The notes beneath the pieces were generated by a model. That model did not search any database. It was not told where the DNA came from and worked only from the letters and a program-made list of their open reading frames with translations. A stretch of DNA of 64,000 nt from contig JACCET010000008.1 in NCBI GenBank assembly GCA_013416405.1, positions 1-64,000 on the forward strand, in the 5' to 3' direction. This document shows, piece after piece, positions 56,856-64,000 of this stretch (within the stretch, counting starts at the first letter, position 1; every line of letters starts with the position of its first letter). Made by a program: the position numbers and the translations under genes. Source of the stretch: Alcaligenaceae bacterium (GTDB lineage Bacteria; Pseudomonadota; Gammaproteobacteria; Burkholderiales; Burkholderiaceae_B).

Positions 56856-57490
56856 GCCAGGAGGCTATTGCCCCACAGCACGTGCGGGCCGATCTGCAAC
56901 GTATCGCCAGCTGGATAGAACCCGGCAGCCGGGTGCTGGACCTGGGATGCGCCGATGGCACTTTGCTGGCTTATCTGCAGAATCAGAAAAATGTGGTGGG
57001 AACGGGCGTAGAGCTGGACGATACGCAGATGATCGCTGCGGTCAGGCGCGGAGTCCGGGTCATACAGCAAAACCTGGAGCAGGGACTGGCACTGTTCGAC
57101 GACCACCATTTCGATACGGTGGTGCTGTCACGCACCTTGCAGTCCATGCATAACACTGAGCATATTCTGCGCGAAATGGCGCGTGTCGCGCGGTTTGGCG
57201 TTGTGTCCTTCCCCAATTTTGGCTACTGGCCGCACGGCTGGTCCATCTTGCGAGGGCGCATGCCGGTCACGGGTGAAATGCCCTACCAGTGGTTCAACAC
57301 CCCAAATATCCATTTGTGCACGCTAAAGGATTTCGAAGGCTTGGCCGAATCGCTGCAGTTGCGGATTACCCACCTGGCCACCTTCAACGGCAATAAAGAA
57401 GTTAAACTTTTGCCTGGCTGGCGCAGTACCCTGGCGGTGTATCGTTTCGAATCTCCCAACTATACAAAGGCTCCATCATCAGCTCAATAA
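56852..57490 (+). CDS. metW: Methionine biosynthesis protein MetW
   Basis: 212 aa methyltransferase fold with [13 protein letters not shown] and [23 protein letters not shown]. MetW is encoded with MetX in many proteobacteria and is thought to support it. Its start overlaps the metX stop (ATGA). Confidence 0.95.
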   Translation: MSQEAIAPQHVRADLQRIASWIEPGSRVLDLGCADGTLLAYLQNQKNVVGTGVELDDTQMIAAVRRGVRVIQQNLEQGLALFDDHHFDTVVLSRTLQSMHNTEHILREMARVARFGVVSFPNFGYWPHGWSILRGRMPVTGEMPYQWFNTPNIHLCTLKDFEGLAESLQLRITHLATFNGNKEVKLLPGWRSTLAVYRFESPNYTKAPSSAQ

Positions 57491-57513
57491 CCCGTGTCTA
57501 TGCCAGCCCGCGA

Positions 57514-58719
57514 GTGTTTCCTTTGCTGGTGCTGGGGTTTGCCAGCGGTTTACCGCTGGCGCTGACCGGCGGAACGTTGCAGGCATGGGCCACGGTTGCT
57601 AATGTATCGCTGCAGAATATTGGCTTTCTTACGCTGATCGGTACGGCTTATACCCTTAAGTTTCTATGGGCGCCGTTGGTAGACCGCTACGCCCCTCCTT
57701 TGCTGGGCAGGCGCCGGGGCTGGATATTCATTACTCAACTGTTGCTTGCCGCAGCGGTTGCGGGCATGGGGCTGTTTTCACCGGGAACAAATCTGGGTAT
57801 GCTGGCGGCCCTGGCCGTATTGGTGGCATTTTTGTCGGCTACGCAAGACATTGCCTTCGATGCCTACAGCACCGACGTCCTGCGCAAGGACGAGCGGGCG
57901 GCTGGCGCGGCGATAAAGGTGTTGGGCTATCGCCTCGCCATGATCGTGTCGGGCGGGCTGGCCCTGATTCTGGCGGATCAATGGCTGGGCTGGGAGAACA
58001 TGTATTTCCTGATGGGTGGATTCATGGCGATGTGCGCCGTGGCCACGACGCTGGCTCCCGAGCCCGAGGTGGTGGCGCGCGCGCCCCGCACGCTGGCGCT
58101 TGCGGTGGTTGAGCCCATGGTGGAATTCTTCAGGCGGCGTGGCGCCATCACAATTTTGCTGCTGATCATCCTGTACAAGCTGGGCGATGCCTTTGCCGGC
58201 GCACTGTCCACCACCTTTTTGCTGCGTGGCGCGGGCTTCAGCGTGTCGGAAGTGGGCACCATCAATAAGGTATTTGGTCTGGCGGCCACCATTATCGGGG
58301 CGCTGGCGGGCGGCAGCATCATGTCCCGCTTCGGCCTGTACCGTTCGCTGATGCTGTTTGGATTGCTACAGGCGCTGTCGAATTTTGGCTATTGGGTGCT
58401 GGCCGTTACACCCCCACATCTTTATTCCATGGCGATGGTCGTCGCTGTCGAGAATTTATGTGGCGGGCTGGGAACGGCAGCCTTCGTGGCCTTGCTCATG
58501 GCCTTGTGCAAGCAGGAGTTCTCGGCAACGCAGTTTGCCTTGCTGTCGGCCTTGTCCGCCGTAGGGCGTACATACCTGGCCGGCCCCCTGACGCCGCCCC
58601 TGGTGGAGTCCCTGGGATGGCCGGGGTTCTTTGTGATCACTGTGCTGATTGCCTTGCCTGGCCTGATTTTGCTGCGCCTGCGCAAATCAGAAATAGATAG
58701 TCTGGACGGGAAAGCCTGA
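57514..58719 (+). CDS. ampG: AmpG-type muropeptide permease
   Basis: 401 aa from GTG 57514, with about 12 membrane helices of the major facilitator type. GFASGLPLALTGGTLQAW and SATQDIAFDAYSTDVL are AmpG signatures. It imports anhydro-muropeptides for cell wall recycling. The conserved N-terminus may continue upstream ([11 protein letters not shown]), but no start codon lies there; see findings. Confidence 0.9.
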   Translation: MFPLLVLGFASGLPLALTGGTLQAWATVANVSLQNIGFLTLIGTAYTLKFLWAPLVDRYAPPLLGRRRGWIFITQLLLAAAVAGMGLFSPGTNLGMLAALAVLVAFLSATQDIAFDAYSTDVLRKDERAAGAAIKVLGYRLAMIVSGGLALILADQWLGWENMYFLMGGFMAMCAVATTLAPEPEVVARAPRTLALAVVEPMVEFFRRRGAITILLLIILYKLGDAFAGALSTTFLLRGAGFSVSEVGTINKVFGLAATIIGALAGGSIMSRFGLYRSLMLFGLLQALSNFGYWVLAVTPPHLYSMAMVVAVENLCGGLGTAAFVALLMALCKQEFSATQFALLSALSAVGRTYLAGPLTPPLVESLGWPGFFVITVLIALPGLILLRLRKSEIDSLDGKA

Positions 58720-58720
58720 C

Positions 58721-59335
58721 ATGCTGCTGGCCCTTTACCTGATCGCCATTACGGCCGAAGCCATGACGGCGGCGCTGGCTGCCGGGCGCCGGGATATGGA
58801 TTGGGTGGGTGTTTCCATTATTGCCTGTGTTACGGCCCTGGGGGGTGGAACGCTGCGTGATGTCGTGCTGGGGCACTATCCCGTTACCTGGGTACTGCAC
58901 CCCGAATATCTTTGGATTACTGCGGGCGCCGCAATACTGACGGCGCTGGTTGCACCGGTCATGCGTCGCTTGCGCAGTATTTTTCTGCTGCTCGATGCAT
59001 TGGGACTGGTTGTTTTCACCGTGATCGGGTGCCAGGTCGCCCTCGGGATGGACTTGCCGATCACTGTGGTGCTGATCAGCGGCATGATCACGGGCTGCGC
59101 AGGGGGCATGCTGCGCGATATCTTGTGCAACGATATTCCGCTTTTGCTGCGCAAAGAGATGTACGCCAGCGTCTCGGTGGTAACCGGCGCCTTGTTCCTG
59201 GGCGCGCAGCATCTTGGCCTGGATCTGAACCTGTCCATGATAGGGGCTATGGCGATAGGGCTTGCCTTCCGCATACTGGCATTGCTCTTTAACTGGCAAA
59301 TGCCCAAGTTCGTTTATCGCGATGAGTGGCGTTAA
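58721..59335 (+). CDS. TRIC/YadS-type membrane protein
   Basis: 204 aa, about seven hydrophobic helices in two repeats. ACVTALGGGTLRDVVLGHYPV and GCAGGMLRDILCNDIPLLLR are the paired GGGxxRD motifs of the UPF0126/glycine-transporter (TRIC) family. Ion or glycine transport is proposed for relatives. It begins 1 bp after ampG. Confidence 0.9.
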   Translation: MLLALYLIAITAEAMTAALAAGRRDMDWVGVSIIACVTALGGGTLRDVVLGHYPVTWVLHPEYLWITAGAAILTALVAPVMRRLRSIFLLLDALGLVVFTVIGCQVALGMDLPITVVLISGMITGCAGGMLRDILCNDIPLLLRKEMYASVSVVTGALFLGAQHLGLDLNLSMIGAMAIGLAFRILALLFNWQMPKFVYRDEWR

Positions 59336-59339
59336 GCGG

Positions 59340-60122
59340 CTATAGCGACCAGTCGTAGTCGATAGTCAGCGGCGCATGGTCGCTGAAGCGTTCTTCCTTA
59401 TAGATGGACGCCGTTTTTGCCGTTGCGCCGATTTCCTGCGTGGCTATTTGATAGTCTATGCGCCAGCCCACATTATTGGCCCAGGCTTGCCCGCGATTGC
59501 TCCACCATGTGTAGGCTTCGGCGGTGGCCTCGGGATGAAGGCTGCGATAGACATCCATCCAGCCTATTTCGTCGAAGACACGGCTTAGCCAGGCACGCTC
59601 TTCGGGCAGAAACCCGCTGTTTTTCAGATTGCCCTTCCAGTTTTTCAGATCAATTTCCTGGTGGGCGATATTCCAGTCACCACATAGAATGACTTGCCGC
59701 CCCGATGCCGCCAGCTCGTGCAGGTGCTTGAAAAAATGCTCCATGAACACGTATTTGACGGCTTGGCGGTGGTCGCCACTGGAGCCCGAGGGTAAGTAGA
59801 GCGAAATGACCGACAGGCCTTCGTAGGCCAATTCCAGGTAGCGGCCCTCGGCATCGATTTCGGGCACCCCCAGCCCTTGTATTACCTTTAATGGCTGCTG
59901 GCGCGCATACAAGCCTACACCGCTATAACCTTTTTTTTCGGCGTAGTGAAAATAGCCGTAATAGCCCTCTGGATTCAGCATGTCTGCGCTCAGGTTGTCG
60001 GCTTGCGCCTTCAATTCCTGCATGCAGATGAAGTCGGCGTTCTGTTGGGCAACCCAATCCAGGAAGCCTTTGCGCACGGCCGAGCGGATACCGTTAAGAT
60101 TGGCTGAAATGACACGAAGCAT
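59340..60122 (-). CDS. xthA: Exodeoxyribonuclease III
   Basis: 260 aa from ATG 60120-60122. SANLNGIRSAVRKGF, CMQELKAQ (catalytic Glu), LCGDWNIAHQEIDLKN and RFSDHAPLTIDYD are the AP-endonuclease/ExoIII motifs. It cuts abasic sites in base repair. The longer frame upstream has no ribosome site. Confidence 0.95.
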   Translation of the reverse strand: MLRVISANLNGIRSAVRKGFLDWVAQQNADFICMQELKAQADNLSADMLNPEGYYGYFHYAEKKGYSGVGLYARQQPLKVIQGLGVPEIDAEGRYLELAYEGLSVISLYLPSGSSGDHRQAVKYVFMEHFFKHLHELAASGRQVILCGDWNIAHQEIDLKNWKGNLKNSGFLPEERAWLSRVFDEIGWMDVYRSLHPEATAEAYTWWSNRGQAWANNVGWRIDYQIATQEIGATAKTASIYKEERFSDHAPLTIDYDWSL

Positions 60123-60248
60123 GATGATGGATGTCCAGGAGAGCAATCGAATTCACGACTTTAACCTGGATCAATACCGCCTGGCGAGTCAGGCAGGGCA
60201 TGCAGGAAGGAACGGCCGGCAGTCGCCATGCGGCTGCCGGCCCTTGGA

Positions 60249-60650
60249 CTAGGACTTGCTGCGCGCGGCGTCGACGCTCCAGGGGCCTGGCCCCGCAACA
60301 AAAATATACAGGAACACAAAGCAGAACAGCACGGCGGCCTCGCCGCCATTCATGACCGGAAACAGCAACATGCCCTTGCCTGCCACGTGGCCGATAAAGT
60401 AGGCCGCTGCGGTAAAGCCCGAAGCAACAAAGGCGGCGCCACGTGTGAACAGACCTATGATCAGCAGTACACCCGCTACCAGCTCTATCAGCCCGGCTAT
60501 GCCCATCATGGAGAAGATCTGTAGGCCTTCAATGGCGTTGCCCGGAAAGCCAAAGTACTTGCTAGTGCCATGCCAAAGCAGGCAGTAGCCGGCAACAATG
60601 CGCAAAATGCTTAGCATGCGTGGAGTCCAGACAGTGCACGAATTATTCAT
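60249..60650 (-). CDS. DoxX-family membrane protein
   Basis: 133 aa from ATG 60648-60650 (GGGGAA upstream). Four membrane helices; ILRIVAGYCLLWHGTSKYFGFP and GLIELVAGVLLIIGLFTRGAAFVASG are DoxX motifs. Function in this family is loosely linked to redox or oxidative stress; none can be assigned here. Confidence 0.88.
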   Translation of the reverse strand: MNNSCTVWTPRMLSILRIVAGYCLLWHGTSKYFGFPGNAIEGLQIFSMMGIAGLIELVAGVLLIIGLFTRGAAFVASGFTAAAYFIGHVAGKGMLLFPVMNGGEAAVLFCFVFLYIFVAGPGPWSVDAARSKS

Positions 60651-60840
60651 AACGTTCCCCAAGTAAACGTGAAGTGGATACTGCGAAAACTTGTTTATCC
60701 TTAGTCTATATCAAGAAAGTTTAATGGACTAGCGCCAATAAGTATCCAGAAATCTGACCCCTGTGGTGTGCTGAGTACGTTTTTTCGGGCAGAGGGCGGA
60801 TTCTGGTCGATAATATTGGTTTTCTCTTTCCGTTCAAATT

Positions 60841-61512
60841 ATGGCCGATACCTCCAACCGCGCAGAATTCGTGCGTTTTTCTCTGGAACAGGGCGTCTTG
60901 CGCTTTGGCAGTTTCAAGGTTAAATCGGGGCGCATAAGCCCATATTTTTTTAACGCTGGCCTGTTCAATACAGGCCGTTCAGTGGGGCGTCTGGCGCAAT
61001 TCTATGCGCAGGCACTTGTTGATTCCGGCGTACAGTTCAACATGCTGTTTGGCCCCGCCTATAAAGGAATACCGTTGGCGGCCACAACGGCTGCCGCTCT
61101 GGCGCAGCACCCTTCGCTGGCAGATCGCGATGTGCCCTTTGCCTTCAACCGCAAAGAAGCCAAGGATCACGGCGAGGGCGGCGTGTTGGTTGGGGCGCCC
61201 ATGCAGGGCAAGGTCGTGATTATCGATGACGTGATCACTGCGGGGACATCGGTACGGGAGTCCGTCGATATCATTCGTCAGGCGGGCGCCGAACCGGCTG
61301 CAGTGCTGATCGCGCTAGATCGCATGGAGCGTGCCGGTGCCGATGATGCCTTATCCGCGCATTCGGCTGTACAAGATGTTGCCCAGACTTACGGAATTCC
61401 CGTGATCAGTATTGCTTCGCTGGCCGACATTATGGCCTTGCTGGAAGATGATGCTGCGCTGGCCGGGCATCGCGGCGCCGTAGCAGACTATCGCGCCCGC
61501 TACGGCGTTTAA
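60841..61512 (+). CDS. pyrE: Orotate phosphoribosyltransferase
   Basis: 223 aa. [21 protein letters not shown] begins the fold, and [18 protein letters not shown] is the PRPP motif. The enzyme makes orotidine monophosphate in pyrimidine synthesis. Confidence 0.96.
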   Translation: MADTSNRAEFVRFSLEQGVLRFGSFKVKSGRISPYFFNAGLFNTGRSVGRLAQFYAQALVDSGVQFNMLFGPAYKGIPLAATTAAALAQHPSLADRDVPFAFNRKEAKDHGEGGVLVGAPMQGKVVIIDDVITAGTSVRESVDIIRQAGAEPAAVLIALDRMERAGADDALSAHSAVQDVAQTYGIPVISIASLADIMALLEDDAALAGHRGAVADYRARYGV

Positions 61513-61524
61513 AAGCGACACGGT

Positions 61525-61543
61525 GCGCCGGTGATGCCGGCGC
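61525..61543. terminator. Hairpin between convergent pyrE and gatB
   Basis: GCGCCGG (61525-61531) and CCGGCGC (61537-61543) pair around a 5-base loop in the 44-bp gap. GC-rich, no T run. Confidence 0.55.
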
Positions 61544-61556
61544 GTGGCTGTATGGC

Positions 61557-63011
61557 CTAACCCAGTTTTTCTTTCAGTAGGTCATTGACCTGTTGCGGGT
61601 TGGCCTTGCCCTTGGCCGCTTTCATGACTTGACCAACCAGCGAGTTGAAGGCCTTCTGCTTGCCTGCGCGGAATTCTTCCACGATGGCCGGATGGGCCGC
61701 CAGAACGTCGTCTATCATGGCTCCGATCGCGCCGCTGTCGCTGATTTGCTTCAGGCCGCGCGCTTCAATAATGGCATCGGGATTGCCTTGATGTTCGCCG
61801 GCCCACATGGCGCCAAATACCTCGCGCGCCATTTTGTTGGAAATGGTGCCATCTACGATGCGGGCAATCAGCGCAGCCAGTGACGCGGGTGCGACCGGGC
61901 TTTGATCCAGATCCAGTTCTTCGCGGTTAAGCGCAGCCGATAGCTCGCCCAGTATCCAGTTGGCGGCCAACTTGGCCTGACCCTGCGGCAGTTGCTCTGC
62001 AACCGCTACGAAGTAATCCGCACTGGCGCGCGACATGGTCAGTTGGGCCGCGTCGTAAGCGCTCAAGCCCAGGTCGTGTTCGAAGCTGGCACGTTTCTGG
62101 GCCGGCAACTCGGGCATAGACGCTTTGATGCTTTCCACCCATTCGGGTTCTATGATCAGCGGAGGCAGGTCGGGGTCGGGGAAGTAGCGATAGTCGTGCG
62201 CATCTTCCTTGCTGCGCATGCTGCGTGTTTCATCCAGGTCGGAGTCGTAAAGCCGGGTTTCTTGCACCACTTTCCCGCCGTCTTCAATCAGCTCAATCTG
62301 GCGACGGGCTTCGTACAATATGGCCCGTTCCAGGTAGCGGAAGGAATTGACGTTCTTGATTTCGCTGCGGGTACCCAGAACCGGGTCGCCCTTGCGGCGC
62401 ACGGACACGTTGGCATCGCAGCGAAATGAGCCTTCCTGCATGTTGCCGTCGCAGATACCCAGCCACACGACCAGGCCGTGCAGGGTGCGCGCATAGGCGA
62501 CGGCTTCGGCCGCCGAGCGCATTTCAGGTTCTGTTACGATTTCAAGCAAAGGTGTGCCGGCGCGATTCAGATCGATGCCGGTCGAGGATTCACCGTGGGG
62601 GCCCGTGAAGTTTTCGTGCAGGGATTTGCCCGCGTCTTCTTCCAGGTGGGCCCGAGTCAGATTGATGGTTTTTTCTTCGCCATCGACGAAAAATGAGAGG
62701 GTGCCGCCTTGTACAACAGGGATCTCGAACTGGCTGATCTGATAGTTCTTGGGCAGATCGGGATAGAAGTAGTTTTTGCGGGCGAAGATGGAGCGGGGCG
62801 CAATATGCGAGCCTAGGGCCAGGCCCAGGCGTATGGCGCGCTCGACGGCGCCCTTGTTCATGACAGGCAAGCTGCCCGGCAAAGCCATATCGACCTCGTT
62901 GGCCTGGGTATTGGGCTCTGCGCCGTAGCGTGTGCTGCTGTCAGAAAAAATCTTGGATTCGGTGGATAGCTGAGCGTGCGTTTCCAGGCCGATGACGATT
63001 TCCCATTCCAT
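61557..63011 (-). CDS. gatB: Asp/Glu-tRNA amidotransferase subunit B
   Basis: 484 aa. [17 protein letters not shown] begins the protein, and [15 protein letters not shown] and [13 protein letters not shown] are family blocks; the C-terminal Yqey-like domain ends it. It binds tRNA and activates the mischarged amino acid. Its ATG shares a base with the gatA stop (TAATG). Confidence 0.97.
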   Translation of the reverse strand: MEWEIVIGLETHAQLSTESKIFSDSSTRYGAEPNTQANEVDMALPGSLPVMNKGAVERAIRLGLALGSHIAPRSIFARKNYFYPDLPKNYQISQFEIPVVQGGTLSFFVDGEEKTINLTRAHLEEDAGKSLHENFTGPHGESSTGIDLNRAGTPLLEIVTEPEMRSAAEAVAYARTLHGLVVWLGICDGNMQEGSFRCDANVSVRRKGDPVLGTRSEIKNVNSFRYLERAILYEARRQIELIEDGGKVVQETRLYDSDLDETRSMRSKEDAHDYRYFPDPDLPPLIIEPEWVESIKASMPELPAQKRASFEHDLGLSAYDAAQLTMSRASADYFVAVAEQLPQGQAKLAANWILGELSAALNREELDLDQSPVAPASLAALIARIVDGTISNKMAREVFGAMWAGEHQGNPDAIIEARGLKQISDSGAIGAMIDDVLAAHPAIVEEFRAGKQKAFNSLVGQVMKAAKGKANPQQVNDLLKEKLG

Positions 63012-64000
63012 TATTTCTGTTCCGGTGTACGTTGATGCCAGTCGCTTGCTTGCTGGTAGCGGTCGGCCAAGGCAAGCAGTTTGCCTTCGGTGAAGTAGTT
63101 GCCGATGATTTGCAGGCCTATGGGCAAGGGGCGTTGACTGCCAAAGCCGCAGGGTACGGACATGGCCGGCAGGCCCGCCAGGCTGATGCTGAGCGTGTAG
63201 ATATCGGCCAGCCAGTCGGCAGTGGGATCGTCGCGATTATCGCCTATGGGCTTGGCCACGCTGGGGGTGACCGGCCCCATGATGACATCACAATGCTGGG
63301 TGAAAGCTTGCTGAAAATCGTTGACTATCATGCGGCGTACGCGTTGCGCCTGCAAATAGTAGGCGTCGTAATACCCATGAGACAGCACATAGGTGCCGAC
63401 CATGATGCGGCGCAGGACTTCGTCGCCGAATCCCTCGGTGCGCGAACGGCTGGTCATTTCGGCCAGGTCGCCATACTGTGCGGTGCGGTGTCCGTAGCGC
63501 ACGCCGTCGTAGCGTGACAGATTGCTGGATGCTTCGGCGGGTGCGATGACGTAGTAGGCCGGGATGGACAGCGCGGTGCGTGGCAGTGAAATATCGACAC
63601 GTATGGCGCCCAGGGACTCGAAGGTTTGTATGGCGGCCTGTATTGCGCCGGCAACGTCTGGCGCCAGGCCTTCGTTGACGAATTCCTGGGGCACGCCTAT
63701 GCGCAGGCCTTTCAGGGGCTGACTGCCGGCGGCGTCGAATTGGGCCGTGGCGGCGTCGAATTGGGACCGGATGCGGCCAGGCTGGTTGGCTACGCCGTCG
63801 CAGAACTCAAGGCTGGTGGCGTCGCGCGGATCGAAGCCCGACATCGGTTCGAGCAACTCAAGCAAGTCGCGGGCGTGGCGCGCAATCGGACCCGCCTGAT
63901 CCAGGCTGGAGCCGTAGGCGACCATGCCAAAGCGCGAGACGGTGCCATAGGTGGGCTTGATGCCGCTCACGCCGCAGAGCGCCGCAGGCTGGCGTACCGA
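63011..64000 (-). CDS. gatA: Asp/Glu-tRNA amidotransferase subunit A, 5' end cut by window edge
   Basis: 329 codons plus the stop are visible. The frame continues to the right edge, where [19 protein letters not shown] matches the amidase signature GS(I/V)RQPAALCG. The internal GTG at 63968-63970 is not the true start. GatA releases ammonia from glutamine for GatB. The N-terminal part with the catalytic Lys lies outside. Confidence 0.96.
   Translation of the reverse strand, partial: SVRQPAALCGVSGIKPTYGTVSRFGMVAYGSSLDQAGPIARHARDLLELLEPMSGFDPRDATSLEFCDGVANQPGRIRSQFDAATAQFDAAGSQPLKGLRIGVPQEFVNEGLAPDVAGAIQAAIQTFESLGAIRVDISLPRTALSIPAYYVIAPAEASSNLSRYDGVRYGHRTAQYGDLAEMTSRSRTEGFGDEVLRRIMVGTYVLSHGYYDAYYLQAQRVRRMIVNDFQQAFTQHCDVIMGPVTPSVAKPIGDNRDDPTADWLADIYTLSISLAGLPAMSVPCGFGSQRPLPIGLQIIGNYFTEGKLLALADRYQQASDWHQRTPEQK

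Overview
The window is a piece of a betaproteobacterial chromosome, most likely Alcaligenaceae/Burkholderiales. This rests on the gene neighbourhoods (hemA-prfA-prmC-grxD-ubiX, the atpIBEFHAGDC operon, metX-metW-ampG, gatA-gatB), the GC-rich codon use and the protein types. No species can be named from the sequence alone.

Region 1 (1 to about 15,900) is one end of an integrated mobile element. It abuts the 3' end of a tRNA-Phe gene (15897-15972). A P4-type tyrosine integrase sits next to the tRNA and reads away from it. All genes lie on the minus strand. Reading leftwards from the tRNA they are: integrase, a ribbon-helix-helix (MobC-like) protein, a HigB/HigA-type toxin-antitoxin pair with a decayed copy of the mobC 3' end behind it, trbM, and a complete virB1 to virB11 type IV secretion set. 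Three unrecognised genes sit between virB4 and virB5. After virB11 come a TrfA-family replication initiator and, just past its stop codon, five 15-bp iterons spaced 21-22 bp with two DnaA boxes, which looks like a plasmid origin. A partial unknown gene runs off the left edge. The element therefore combines a phage-type integrase, a conjugation machine and an iteron plasmid replicon. A relaxase and a coupling protein are not in this window and would be expected to the left.

Region 2 (16.1-27.8 kb) is housekeeping: hemA, prfA, prmC, grxD and ubiX on the plus strand. A convergent folB-ttcA-mechanosensitive channel operon follows, then a thioredoxin-reductase-like flavoprotein without the redox cysteines, an M61 peptidase and an enoyl-CoA hydratase.

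Region 3 (27.9-42.1 kb) holds the full F1Fo ATP synthase operon with its terminator, a Fis-type regulator, hemE, priA and the Rep helicase.

Region 4 (42.1-52.1 kb) is more variable: a small unknown protein with a palindrome-rich leader, nitronate monooxygenase, a class III CoA-transferase with a PaaH-type 3-hydroxyacyl-CoA dehydrogenase, a di-haem cytochrome c5, tRNA-Arg(CCG), an AraC regulator, a Tat-exported beta-carbonic anhydrase and a lipoprotein serine hydrolase.

Region 5 (52.2-64 kb) contains mntP behind a Mn2+ (yybP-ykoY) riboswitch, gshA, a small lipoprotein, a LuxR-type mini-regulator, and metX-metW behind a SAM-II type riboswitch. It ends with ampG, a TRIC/YadS-type channel, exodeoxyribonuclease III, DoxX, pyrE, gatB and a gatA gene cut by the window edge.
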